From Amoebophrya sp. A120 (Eukaryota > Sar > Dinophyceae > Syndiniales > Amoebophryaceae), in contig CAJINV010000001.1 in assembly GCA_905178155.1 (NCBI GenBank), positions 10,658,311 to 10,722,310 on the forward strand: a stretch of 64,000 bases of DNA. Reading direction: 5' to 3'. Below are positions 32,301 to 42,997 of the stretch, one piece after another. A program made the translations under genes and the position numbers. How positions within the stretch are numbered: position 1 is the first letter of the stretch; each line of letters begins with the position of its first letter. The notes under the pieces are model-generated. The model was not told the DNA's origin, did not search any database, and worked only from the letters and a program-made list of their open reading frames with translations.

Positions 32301-34432
32301 CGCCCGGGGCGAACTTCTGAATCCAATCGTGCTTCAAAGCCTGACAGAGGATTTTCACAAAATGAAGGTTTTTCTAGCTGCGCTTGATGAGGCTGAGGAG
32401 GACCCTGACATCACTATAACAACATGAATGCACCTTCTACTAAAAAATCCTAATCCGAGCAATGTGGACATGATCAAAATTAACACGTTGGAGATGCTTA
32501 TCCTCCTCTCGGGGTCCTTGGAGAGCATCATTTGGATCAGTTCTTTGCACTCCGCGCTGGCCCGCGGCGGCATCTTGGGTTCCTTTTCGCAGATCTGCCG
32601 CTCGTCGCGGAAAGGGAAAGTGGCATCCACTATCGTAAGGGAAAATCCCCCCTCCCCATATTGAAAACGTATCCGTCTGAAAATTTGTGATGCTAAAACA
32701 ACCGCACCGACTGAAAATTTGTGACGCGCATTTGTGACCTCAAATCCTGTCTGTCTTGCAAGAAGGCAAGTCCAGAGAGCGCCCCGCACTTTCCAGGCGG
32801 TTTGTGATGCTGTCGGGCTTAGAGCATACACATTTGCCATGCTAGGCGCCTACGTCAAGAACCTCTCGACTGAGGCTTGGCATATGCCTGCAATCCTCTC
32901 CAGCAAGACAAATCTGATTTGTGTACGGAAATCCAGCATCAGAAACTTCGTTTCGATATGGGGAGGGGGGATTTTTCCTTTTGATATCCACCAGACCGTA
33001 CATCACTACGCCGCACGCCCACGCGTCGGCCGGAAAGGAATACCGACGAGCGCACATTTCCGGGGACCAAAAGACCTTAAATTTTTCATATAGTTTTCGT
33101 AATATTCGCCGATGCAGCTACGTAGTACACAGCAACAGTGATTATATGTTCATCAAACAAGTACCGGTTTTGTCGAAATTCGAATTTTCCAGAAAAGACT
33201 TTCCTCTACACCACAGTACCCGTGTGCCCGTCAATTGGCGCAGGATTTTTCCCTTCGTGTGCGCGATGGCGGTACCGAAGTCAGAGAGCACCAATTTGCA
33301 ATTTGGATCGGAAATGTCCGGTCTGTCCAGCAACACGTTGTCGCCCTTGATGTCGCGGTGGATGTACCTGTTTTTGCTTCGCGTAAGACTCGTTTGCTGC
33401 CTTCTTAGAAGTTTCAGAATCAGAAGTGCTACGTACTGTAGCAACGTGAATGAAGATAAGTTCTTTATGGACACTGAAAATCGAAATCCAACCGCGAACA
33501 CTCAAGTCACTCAAATAACCGTACTCGGTAAATCATACCCCTTCGCGTGGCAGTGCTCGACGGCGGAGAAGACCTGGGCGCAGAGCTTGCCGCAGGTCGT
33601 TTCGGGGATCTTTCCGTACTTTTTCAGGTGCAACTGCAAGCCGTCCACCAGGTCGCCACCTCCGAACTTCGGCATCACGATGCACACGAAACACTTTTCC
33701 TGAAAAACCGCGACGAAGCCGACAATGTTCGGGTGATCCAGGGACACCATCACCTCGATCTCGCGCGTGATATCCGAAGTGTCCGCCTCCACGCGGTATC
33801 AAAGTGAAAAAAGCGCCCACCCCATATCGAAAACGAAATTTGTGATGCTGTATCTGAGTACACAAATCGACTTGTAACGCTAGAAGGCCAAGAGGCGCAG
33901 CTGTGGCCTCGTTTGCAGGCAATTTGTCATGCTGTTTTCCACTTTCAGCTTCCCCCTGTCATGCTGAAGATGCAAGGCTTTCCCACGCCAACCAGCACTA
34001 CAGTCCGCATCTTTTCCCTTCTAGCATGACAAAGCTGATTTGTGGCCACAAATCTGCGTCACAAATTTCTAGTTTGAGTATGGGGTGGGGGGATTTTTCA
34101 TTTTGATACGCGGTCTATCATCTTCACCGCATAAGGATCGCCCGAATCGTCCTGGTCACGCTTACCTGAAGATGAATTTGCCTACTTCAAAGGAAGCAAC
34201 ACGAGGATAGGCACCATCGACGACTGATTTCATGTAGTTCCACTTGCAGATGCAGGCACAAAACGGAAAAAATGGCTTTTCAGTAAGTAAAAGGGTATAG
34301 TAAAAATCATCCGATACGGCATTCGTGCACGACACCGAAGGCACCCTCCCCTAACTTCCGCCCGAGTCGGAACTGGTTCCCGAATTCGCCTTCCCCGGCG
34401 ACATGGGAACCTTTCGCGAGCTTAGCTCCCAT
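29329..34432 (-). CDS. Protein kinase fused to two Nudix-like repeats (765 aa); 12 introns, seven of them introners
   Basis: Thirteen exons total 2298 nt, exactly 766 codons. GT-AG introns: 34317-34166, 33538-33368, 33219-33076, 32486-32341, 31701-31583. The other seven are introners. Residues about 22-277 form a Ser/Thr kinase with GEGAFGVV, AVKMI, the helix C Glu, HRDIKGDN, DFG, SPE and ALKHDWIQ, so it is probably active. The N-terminus MGAKLAKG could be myristoylated. After a linker, two homologous units of roughly 150-190 residues share GEC.L, RVVEL/VVLL, LPG-K-RP-E and YPG..T.YRKH. The words LPGAKQRPNE (about 474) and LPGSKARPAE (about 695) align with the Nudix start LPGGKxxPGE, but the catalytic RExxEE is RILAER in unit 1 and RITNCL in unit 2, so both look inactive. 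I do not know this architecture. Confidence 0.85.
29942..30208. mobile_element. Introner, family B (267 bp), TSD TCATG
   Basis: Inverted ends TATACATTGCAAATATGTCT and TATGGATTGCAAATGTGTCT lead into the shared GGGTCTGGAA. Perfect repeats TCATG lie at 29937-29941 and 30209-30213. Loss of the element plus one repeat restores GGQKWDSFM joined to TKGNKDEV in the kinase gene. Confidence 0.9.
30314..30620. mobile_element. Introner, family D (307 bp), TSD GGTGA
   Basis: Inverted ends are TATGGATGTGTCAGAGTTGA and TATGGAAGCGTCAGGTTTGA. Perfect repeats GGTGA lie at 30309-30313 and 30621-30625. Excision joins PSYPGVVT to VYRKHIVEG in the kinase gene. Confidence 0.9.
30706..31009. mobile_element. Introner, family C (304 bp), TSD ACTTC
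   Basis: Inverted ends TATTGCAGTGAAAAGTGCCC and TATTACAATGAAAAATGCCC lead into a C-rich/G-rich arm (CCCACCCC). Perfect repeats ACTTC lie at 30701-30705 and 31010-31014. Excision joins RLHMEK to SKVTFNYG in the kinase gene. Confidence 0.9.
31227..31466. mobile_element. Introner, family B (240 bp), TSD GAAAA
   Basis: Ends TATGCATTGCAAATATGTCT and TATCAAATGCAAACATGTCT are inverted partners. Perfect repeats GAAAA lie at 31222-31226 and 31467-31471. Excision joins HDCTGGFS to SRKIVRVV in the kinase gene. Confidence 0.9.
31805..32057. mobile_element. Introner, family B (253 bp), TSD TCGGG/TCGCG
   Basis: Ends TATCAAATGCAAAAATGTCT are nearly perfect inverted partners. The flanking 5-mers TCGGG (31800-31804) and TCGCG (32058-32062) differ at one base, so this copy or its exon edge has diverged. 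Excision joins FEAKDA to KALYEVSG in frame. Confidence 0.87.
32631..32986. mobile_element. Introner, family C (356 bp), TSD TCCAC
   Basis: Ends TATCGTAAGGGAAAATCCCC and TATCAAAAGGAAAAATCCCC are inverted partners, and CCATA recurs inside both arms. Perfect repeats TCCAC lie at 32626-32630 and 32987-32991. Excision joins VMYGLV to DATFPFRD, restoring kinase subdomains IX-X. It is the longest of the 13. Confidence 0.9.
33797..34108. mobile_element. Introner, family C (312 bp), TSD CGCGG
   Basis: Ends TATCAAAGTGAAAAAAGCGC and TATCAAAATGAAAAATCCCC are inverted, followed by CCACCCCATA in both arms. Perfect repeats CGCGG lie at 33792-33796 and 34109-34113. Excision joins AVKMIDR to VEADTSD, just after the kinase ATP-binding lysine. 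Confidence 0.9.
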
Positions 34433-35618
34433 GCCGCAAATGCTTGTTAGCAAGCGAATTTTCACGAGAGAGCGAAACCCTTTGGTGGTTGGTTCGATTA
34501 CGCTTATTGGATATAAACGTAACCAAGGTAGAATTTGTTACTTCCTGCGGTCAATGAAATGCTACGTACTTGCACCGCAAATTAATGAAACTCCGGACCT
34601 GCACTAGGCACGTATCGAAAAAGCGAAAAAATACTCGATAGTTGTTGGAAGGTAGTGGTTCCTGGAGGGCCGGACGCCGAGTGAAAACTTCGAAAAGTTT
34701 GAAAATACACCATGAAAAGAAAACAACCGACCTCAGCTAATGAAAAAGAAAATGCTACAGCTGCAAAAGTAATGCAAAAAGCGAACCTGGCCGGCAGACG
34801 GACACCGTGGCACGACATTGCTAAAAAAAGCCAAAAAAGAGGCAAACTCTGGCAAGACAAGTCTCTCTTGCGCTCTAGTGACCGATCGATGTCGAAAAAA
34901 AAAAGCGCAGCTCTCATTCGTGTGAAAAAAACAAGGCGGCCACTGGTGTGAAAAAAACAAAAGAGAAAAAAACAGAACAGGATACTGCAAACAGGTGCAT
35001 TTCTATTAAGAGTCAGTACAACCATAAGTACGCACCATAGTTCGCTAGAATCTGACATGATGAGGTCCGACAGCTCCTCTAAAGGACGTCATATCATATC
35101 CTCGCCCTACTCGCGAGTTACCACTCATCTAGCAAGTTACAGTTGCAGGTTTGTAGAGGCACGCTTCATTGAACGTCTAACCCCTTGGATTCAGAATCTA
35201 TCACTAGAAGAGAAAAGAACTTAGCATTTACAGTCGCAGCAAGCACTCTTCGACGATTCAGCAAAATATCCTGACGACAATTTTGTCGTCCCCGAAAGCA
35301 AAACATAGATCCAGGACCAACAGCACCGAGGTACTTGCGTAGTACATAATTGCGGTTACATTTTCAAAAAACTTCTCATTGCCAACATTCTGCTGTTTCA
35401 CTAGAAGACGTGCTATGTATGACGCTTTGGTGCAGTAGATGATCTTTGTCTTTCAGGTATTGGCGAGCGCCGTGCTTGAACTGCCGCCTGGTGCGGTTCC
35501 GCGGTCCGCAATGGCAGCTTGCTGGTTTTCTATGGCCATCCGTTGATCCGCATCTGCTGCGCCGTCGTGAGGTCTGCCAATGGCCACGGACTGCGGAGCG
35601 GGCATCTCCTGCGGTAGT
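34433..35618. other. Intergenic spacer, about 1.2 kb
   Basis: Spacer between the kinase start and the H+-PPase stop. A minus-strand frame from ATG 35058 to 34582 encodes a very hydrophobic, Phe/Cys-rich 158-residue sequence that overlaps a basic plus-strand frame. Neither has a domain, and both look like by-products of poly-A/T-rich sequence. No introner is seen. Confidence 0.4.
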
Positions 35619-38600
35619 TTATGCACCCTGGATCACGTCCTGAATATTCAACAAAAAGAATGCACGCACACCATCTTCTCCTCACTCTCACGTACTTTCG
35701 GCAAAAAGAAATTTTACGCGAAAGATGAAAAAGAGAACCTGTAGCTCGCCGTACAGCGAAAGCGAGCAAATTAAGTAATTTATTTTCACTTCATGAAACA
35801 CTACGGAAATAAGACATGAAGCAACAACTTAATACCTGGAATTCGTAGCTCTGCACGCCGGTTCCACCCGGTGCTCCAACTACGTGGCCAATGACGGTGT
35901 CTGGCACATTATCCTGAGTAAAAACATCCCCACACCAGAGTCAACGTCGAAAATCTGCTAGACAAATCGGCCAACTTTGGTTGTTTCGCATGACAACTTT
36001 GGCCTCGTAGTGTGATCCTGTTTAGCTAGCTCAGCAGCATCACAGATCTAGCATATCATGCTATTTCTAGCATCACAAATGAATCCCAAAACGCGACTAG
36101 AAAAAGCTTCTCATGGGGCTTCGCAGGAGAAACTTTTTTGGCATGCAAATTTGCATGACAACTCTGGGGTGGGGATGTTTTTACTCGGAATACACATTCC
36201 CGGGCTTACTCGACGGGCTGTGGCCGTTCAGCGGCACGCCCTCCTCGAGTCGCAAGTTCTTCGGCCGCATCGGAACTCCTCCTGGCGCGGTGGTCACGGG
36301 ACTGCCAGTCGCGTTCCCGCCCTTCGCGTCGACTGCGGAGGCCAGCGTGGCCGCCAGTGGGTCGTCCCACGAGAGAATTCTGCTTTTCACGAGATAGTAC
36401 GTAATCCCGACAAAAAGCCCTAGGGGAACGAGGCCGCCATACCATTCCTCGAAGTCCCCGTGCCCGCGGATCAGGGGCGCAATCGTGAGGGAAATCATGC
36501 TCATCAGCTTTATCAAAATGTTCAGCGCCGGGCCACTTGTGTCCTTGAACGGATCGCCAACCGTGTCGCCGACCTTGAGAAATGGAAATCGAAACGCAGA
36601 GTGGTACTCATCATCATTCTTCATCTGAATCATATCTCATCCCCGCAGCACTCTGCAAATTCAAAACGCGATCTCTACACACACACACTCCTCTCGTTCC
36701 TGAACATCGCCTTCTTACCACGCAAGCCTTTCCTTGGTCGGTCTTTTTTATCTGGAGTTTTTCGCAAAGCTTCTTGCCGTTGTCCCATGCGCCACCCGCA
36801 TTCGACATCATGATCGCCATCATGCACCCGGAGGCAATCGCGCCAGCCAGCACTCCCATGAGACATCGAGGACCAACAAAAAGCCCGACAAAGAGTGGTG
36901 CAAGAATGGCGTATCTGATAGTTTGGGAACAAGACAGAAAATTTTTGGTCTGACAGCAAGTCTAAACTCCAACCGCACTCAATTACCGAATTCACTCAGA
37001 TTCTTCCGAAGGGGAAACAAGGATCTTATGCGAAATGAAAGCTGAATCATACGCGCCGGGTGCCAGCATTTCCCGCAAAGAGCTGCGCGTAGAGATGGCG
37101 ACGCACGTATCACTGTCCGGCATGACGTCCTCGGCCTCGGGGATGGGTTCGCCGTTGCTGGCCTTCACGATACACTCGTACAATCCTGGCACCCCGCCGT
37201 GGAACTGCCTCCTGACCTCCTGGATGATCTCTGCCGCCGCTTTGCCCACGGAAATCATGGTCAGAGCGGCGAACAGAAACGGCAGCATGGCGCCGAAAAT
37301 AACACCGGACAAGATCACCGGGTCGCCGACCCGGAAGTCCATCGCCCGCGTCGGATCCACTTCGTGCTCGAACGCCGCCAGCAGGGAGAGGGCGGTCAAG
37401 ACGGCAGACGCGATGGCAAACCCCTTTCCCGTCGCCGCCGTCGTGTTTCCCAGCGCGTCCAGCGCGTCTGTTTTCCCGCGGACTATGGGAGTGCCAGGAT
37501 TGAAATCGTCAAAGTTGAAATGGTCTGTCTTGCATAAAATGCGATACAAAAACTGACTCTATTGCAGAGGACGCACGGGAGGCAGATTATAGTCCTGGCA
37601 AGGGTTAAATAAAGTCGGACTGCAAGCTAGCATGACAGAAGGCAGCTCTTTTGCCCTAAACCGCATGACAGAATCGCTTCCAGGACCGGGAAAATTTGTC
37701 ATGCGCCGACTACAAGCTGTAGGTCTAACTGGTATCCGTTTTATGCATGGCAAACTATTTCAACTTTGACGATTTCAAACCTGACACATCCATATGGACC
37801 TCGTCCGGAATACTTGGGTCCATCTCCGCCAGGCCACCCGCGTTGTCGGCGACGGGTCCGTAGGCGTCGGTGGCGAGTGTAATTCCAAGTGTGGACAGCA
37901 TACCAACGGCGCTGATGCTCACCCCGTAGAGACCGCCTGTTTGATGTGTTTTGTATACAAAAGGGGTCATTGTGTGGGATTGAGTATTTTGATCCAAAGT
38001 GCGGCGCTGTACGTCTCGTCTGTTAGCCGTAAGTTGTACGGCATGATCTTCAGCCAAATCAGTCCCAAACTGCTGTTGCATTCAGCAGGAGAAACGTAGT
38101 TTCTATACCGAGGCTTGAGCAGAGCAAGATGAGTAGCACGAGCGTGACCACTGGGGGCACACAGGAGATCATCCCTACCCCGATGCCCTGAATGATCACG
38201 GTCGCGGGGCCCGTGACGCCCCGGTCCTTGATGCTCTGTACGGGCCCAAAATCGAACGAGGTGAAGTACTCCGTGAACTTGCCAATCAGCATCCCCCCGC
38301 CGAGACCGAAGCCCACGCAGAGCCACAGCTGAATGCCCAGCTTAAACCCGAACATAACCAGGCAGAGGAACAATGCCGCGGCCAGAAAAATTCCGCCGGC
38401 CACGAACATACCCTTCTCCAGTGCCCACATCAGTTGCCCCAGATTTGTGTTCCAGCCGTTTCCCGCTTCGGATGTGTTGACATAAAAATAACCGACGATC
38501 GAAGCGGCAACACCAATACCGGAAAGGTAAAAGGGTAAAGCGACCTGAAGCGATAATTGTTTTTCTTCAAGCTTTGGATTCACTGGCACAACATGGCCAC

Positions 38601-38762
38601 CACTGTCGCGCTCGTCGTATTTCAACAAAAAGAAAACGGGCCTATCTTTCACCTTCTGCACACCTACACCTTACCTTTCGATTCACCATTGGGTCCTCCA
38701 TCTCGAGCGATGCGAGCGTTGCCGCTGCAATCACACTGCCTACATAGGACTCGAAAAGGTCC

Positions 38763-38794
<32 letters not shown>

Positions 38795-39499
38795 CCCCAC
38801 GTTGTCCGCGATCACGGCCGGATTATGCGGATCGTCCTCGTCGATTCCCGCCTCTACCTTTCCCACCAGATCCGCCCCGACGTCCGCCGCCTTCGTGTAG
38901 ATCCCGCCGGCCACGCGCGCGAACAGCGCGATGCTGCTCGCGCCAAACCCGAACCCGGCCAGCTCCTGCATCGTGTGCAGGTATTCGTGCCCCGTCGCGA
39001 CGAAGAGGAACACGAGGGAAAGACCGGCGAGGCCGAGCCCGACGACCGCGAAACCCATGATGCTACCGGCCGTGAACGCCACCACGAGCCCGTCATTCAA
39101 CGTGCCCTCCGTGCACGCAACGGTGGTGCGCACGTTGCCGTCCGTCGCAACGCTCATGCCGCACCAGCCCGCCAGCGCGGACAGAGACGCGCCGCAGAGA
39201 AAGCACAGCGCGACGCGGAACCCGATCACCGCGGACTGCTTCGACGCGAACACGATGAAAAGCAGGAAGGCGGAAGCCGCGACGAAAACGCCCAAAACGC
39301 GGTACTCCTCTTTCAGAAACGCCGTTGCGCCCGATTTGATCTGCGCGGCCAAGCGGTCCAGCTTCGGGTGCCCGATCTGGCTACCGGTGCGGGCAGCCAT
39401 CAAACGTCGGTAGAGAAAGCTGATGAAGAAAAAGCATGCCACGCTCCCGAACAAGGACGGCCACACCACCCCGAAGGGGCTGTACTCAATGTACACCAT
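35619..39499 (-). CDS. VP1: Type I (probably K+-dependent) H+-translocating pyrophosphatase (831 aa)
   Basis: Couples pyrophosphate hydrolysis to proton pumping into acidic compartments. Eight exons (39499-38675, 38544-38109, 37936-37800, 37483-37053, 36914-36719, 36573-36193, 35904-35836, 35639-35619; one TSD copy kept at each introner) total 2496 nt. GT-AG introns end at CTTCAG|GTCGCT, AAACAG|GCGGTC, ATCAG|ATACGC, CTCAAG|GTCGGC and TTCAG|GACGTG; two more introns are introners. Signatures seen: [15 protein letters not shown] and [17 protein letters not shown] (about 208-255), [30 protein letters not shown] (about 478, the Ala that marks K+-dependent type I enzymes) and [17 protein letters not shown] (about 677). 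Many membrane segments are visible. The short last exon (DVIQGA) is the least certain part. Confidence 0.93.
35910..36192. mobile_element. Introner, family A (283 bp), TSD CACAT
   Basis: Ends TATCCTGAGTAAAAACATCC and TATTCCGAGTAAAAACATCC are inverted partners. Perfect repeats CACAT lie at 35905-35909 and 36193-36197. Excision joins SSKPGN to VPDTVIGHV near the C-terminus of the H+-PPase. Confidence 0.9.
37484..37794. mobile_element. Introner, family D (311 bp), TSD CGGAC/TGGAC
   Basis: Ends TATGGGAGTGCCAGGATTGA and TATGGATGTGTCAGGTTTGA are inverted. Flanking 5-mers CGGAC (37479-37483) and TGGAC (37795-37799) differ by one base. Excision gives [19 protein letters not shown], which matches the conserved H+-PPase sequence across the junction. 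Confidence 0.88.
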
Positions 39500-40604
39500 C
39501 CTGGCCGTTTCTGTCTTGCTCTTCTACTTTTGCTCGTCTTTCGCTTTCCCGGAACTGTACTGCACCTCCGTGGTGAAATCGGGCTCAGATGATTCGGAGT
39601 GTCGTGGCACCGCTGCCCAAGCGCAGGCACAAGCCTTGCGAAGAGGTTACGGCTCGTCAAACACTACAACCAGCCATGCGGTGACAAAGCAAAATCATTG
39701 TATTCGTATCTATTTTAGTCGACCGACAAGTGGTGCACCGAGCCGCTAAAGTTGTGAATTTCATCTTGAACGAAGTATGATTGCGCCCATAATAACGTCC
39801 GCATCCGTCTTCACAAAAATATTCGTCTACTTTTGTCTCTGAATTATATCCCAGCGACTCAAACACGGGGGCAGACACGAGCTTGCGTGAAGAACAAACT
39901 TGCAACACAGCTGCCCTTGCGTGCTACGACAGGACGCCAGCCAATTTATGATTTTTGTTCAGACTCAAATTCGTTCCAACAATAAACGGGATTCGGTTCT
40001 GTTTATGCATCGGACTCGCACTGACTTGTGAAGCAGTAGCAGCCCTACCCTGCAGGACACACTTCAGCGGACACCCGTGGTCTCCAGAGCGCCTCTTCTC
40101 CGACTACAACGCTGCTAGATTTATGTGCGGGTCTGGGTCATGGGTGAATGAGGAGTTTGATTTGTGCATGAGTATACGAGCGAGCTCGTAGGAAAGAGGG
40201 ATATGTGTTGTGAAACAATAGGCGGGATTGGGATTATGAGTATACATGCACTTCAAATGAATTGTATTGGGTTCGGAATGGGAGCTAATCGGTGGAGTTG
40301 TTTGGCAACCAACCGCGTTCGCTCTGCCTCTTCTACCATTATATATAAATCGTAAAAGAAGCAACAACTAGCTACGAGAGGACCGGGTGACACAACTCTA
40401 TCGATAATTACTTCGTGGAAATTACGTATGGGGATCAAAAGGAGTAAACGAGAAAAATTGGAAAAGATAAATTTACGTGAAGTAGATGTAGAGAAAATTA
40501 TGCATGATGTTGTTAAAATAAGTACGAGGAAATACTTACTTACTACGGTCAGCGCACACCTGATTTAGGTGAAGAACCCAACAACTGGTGTAGTCCGGGC
40601 CCGT
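39500..40604. other. Intergenic spacer, about 1.1 kb
   Basis: No convincing gene. A short minus frame (39908-39657) has a few Cys (CEDGCGRYYG) but no supporting context. No introner or RNA gene is seen. Confidence 0.4.
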
Positions 40605-42997
40605 TTACTTTTTCTCTTTTTTCGATTTTTTCGCTGACTTCGTGGCCTTCCCGTCGTCCCCGAGATTGGAGTTTGAGCGGAAGACGCCCCCCACCAGGTT
40701 CTGCGCCTGCAGCTGCTGCAAAGTCGCGCTGGCCTTCGACATCTCCAGCGGACTCTGCGCGACGGGCTGAGACTGCAGCTGGCTCTGCGCAGCCTGGACC
40801 GCTCCGGTCTGATGCAGCTCCTTCAGTGATGCCTTCGTCGCCCGCTCCTGCGCCGGTGTCATCTGCTGCGACGTGAGCTGCCCCGCGGTCTGCGATACGA
40901 CGCCCCCCGGGATGTGGTTCAGCGACGCGTTTACCCGATCCACCGCCTTCTGTTGCCCCTGCTGTTCCTGAAGCTGCCCCATGGCGCTGGCCACGTGCCC
41001 GCCTGCAATCGTGTTCGCGACCTCCTCCCTGTGCGGCGTCACGACGCCGGATTTCTGGGATGCAAGCTTCTTCTTGTGCAGAGTGTCTTTCGCAGAGGAC
41101 ACGTGCCCGCCAGAGATCGTGTTTGCCACTTCCTCGGCATGGGCACTTACGCCGGAAGGAGCTGCTCCGGGGTTGCTCTTGATGCTGCTCATCGCGGAGG
41201 TCACGTGCCCGCCGGCGATCGCTTGGAGTCCCTCGCTTTCGCGCTGCCCGGTCGCCGCTGGTGCCCCTTTCGCCGCATGAAAAGCGTCTTTTGCCGAGGT
41301 CACGTGCCCGCCGGCGATCGCTTGAAGTCCCTCGCTTTCACGCTGCTCGGTAGCCGCCGTTGCACCTTTTGCCGCATGAAAAGCGTCTTTTGCCGAGGAG
41401 ACGTGTCCCCCCGCGATCGATTGCAACCCCTCGCTTTCTCGCGGTGCGCTTCCCGTGGCTGCTTTAGGTGCTTGGTGCAGCGCCTTTAGTTCGGCCACAC
41501 TCAGGGGAGTCACTTGTCCGAGCGACGCCCGTGATGCGCGCACGGCAATGTCTGCCACGGTCGGTGCCGGTGCTGCAAAGGATTCCGGCGCCTGAGCCGC
41601 CAATTCATCTGCGACGCTTGCCGGCACTTCGACCTCCACATGGCTTGCCGGAGCTTCCGCCGCTCCCCAGTTCTGTTATTTTTGCAGTGATTCATCTTTG
41701 AGATAAGTATTACTGCTTGTAATTCCCACACAACTACACGCCACAGAGTAAGAGCAACTCGTGCGTTAGAAGAAAAGATTGCCTGATGTAACAAGGATGC
41801 AAAAAAAAGTTGGTAAAAAAATACGTCCAGGTCGTCTGAATTCCGAATTTGTGACGGCAGGTCCGCATCTACGGCTCCCTGCATCACTTCCACGTTCTGT
41901 TTGTCCAAGGGCATGGAGAACTTTCTCTCGAGCGCCGCCGCGACACGGTCTATCGCGTCTTGGTCGGCCGCATGAATGCCACTGACGCCCGGCGCTTGAT
42001 CCCCCTGGAGGTCGTCCACGCCTCCAGGCGCAGCGGCAATGAGCTGCCCGTCAATCGCGTCCGCCTGTGCCGGATCGTAGGGTTCCGCGGTCGCATCTGG
42101 CATCCCCGCGGTCGAGCGTGGGTGCAACTGCTGCTGCTGCTGGCTCGGAAACCGATTCATCAGGTTCACCATAGGCACCTGTGCTGGGTCCACTGTCTCC
42201 ATTTGTCCTTTTTTAAGGGGCCGCGCCGCCTTCACATGCATGTGCTGAAAATCGCCCTTCGTTTCCGCGAAAACACCCTGCAGCATCGCGTCCGTTTGTG
42301 GCGTTCTGTTCATCCGACTAGCCTGCCGCTGTAGCCGGTGCGCCTCCCGCGCATACTCGCGCGTCTTGTCGTCCGGACGTAACCTGAAGTCGTGTTCATC
42401 AAAATTAATGTGGCGAGACAGCAGCGCAAAGGACGATGAAACATCTTAGACAACAAAGCCCCTGTGAATGTGATGTTCTGACGCAATGCAATAGTGTCGC
42501 ACAAGGCGACGTCCACGACGACCAAACTTCTTTAAAAACCTTACAAAGTGTTCGTAGCAAAGCAACACCGAAACCTTGCTAAGCAGAAGAAGAAAAATGA
42601 AGTGATACGCGGCCGCTCCACGGTTCTCGGACTGGAGAATCGGTACGTGCTCGTCGTCCATTTCTGCGGGCCGTCGCGCAAAAGCGAAGTACAGCCCAAT
42701 CCCGGCCGCCACGAGAACGAGAAAGATCACAACTATACAAGTCAGCGCACCACCGCTCTCCCGCTCTTGTAGACCGTGCGAAGCTCGCATAAAAGATGTG
42801 CGCTGTTCCAAGCGCCGCGATGCACCCTCTTCCACCGCCGTTGCTACCGTGAGTGCAACCTGCTGCAGCATGGCAGCGTGTCCCAGCAAGCGGGCGGCGT
42901 AGCTAAAGGGCCTCTGCACCGTGTTGCCCCGCATCTTCATCAGAGCCAGACCTCTAGGGACGGTCTGTTGCATGTATAATTCATTACGGCCCAACAT
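40605..42997 (-). CDS. Single-pass membrane protein with GGHV repeats (671 aa)
   Basis: Exons 42997-42609, 42383-41825 and 41672-40605 (2016 nt) join at GT-AG introns (GCCGC|GTATCA ... TTCAG|GTTACG; GGAC|GTATTT ... AACAG|AACTGG). Residues 85-107 (LTCIVVIFLVLVAAGIGLYF) form a membrane segment preceded by a helical region, SNARE-like in layout but not assigned. The middle is Gln/Ala/Asp-rich. The C-terminal third contains five related units with the core IxGGHVxSAxxxxH, three of them spaced about 34 residues (with QRESEGLQAIAGGHVTSAKD). The protein ends in a Lys-rich tail (KSAKKSKKEKK). The repeat family is unknown to me. Exon 1 could instead belong to a separate tail-anchored protein, but the splice signals and frame favour one gene. 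Confidence 0.65.

Noticed and set aside
34582-35058. Minus-strand hydrophobic 158-residue ORF
   Set aside because: Phe/Cys runs come from poly-T-rich sequence; overlaps an equally open plus frame; no splice or domain support.
39657-39908. Small Cys-containing ORF upstream of the H+-PPase gene
   Set aside because: Short, no conserved pattern and no splice context; likely chance.
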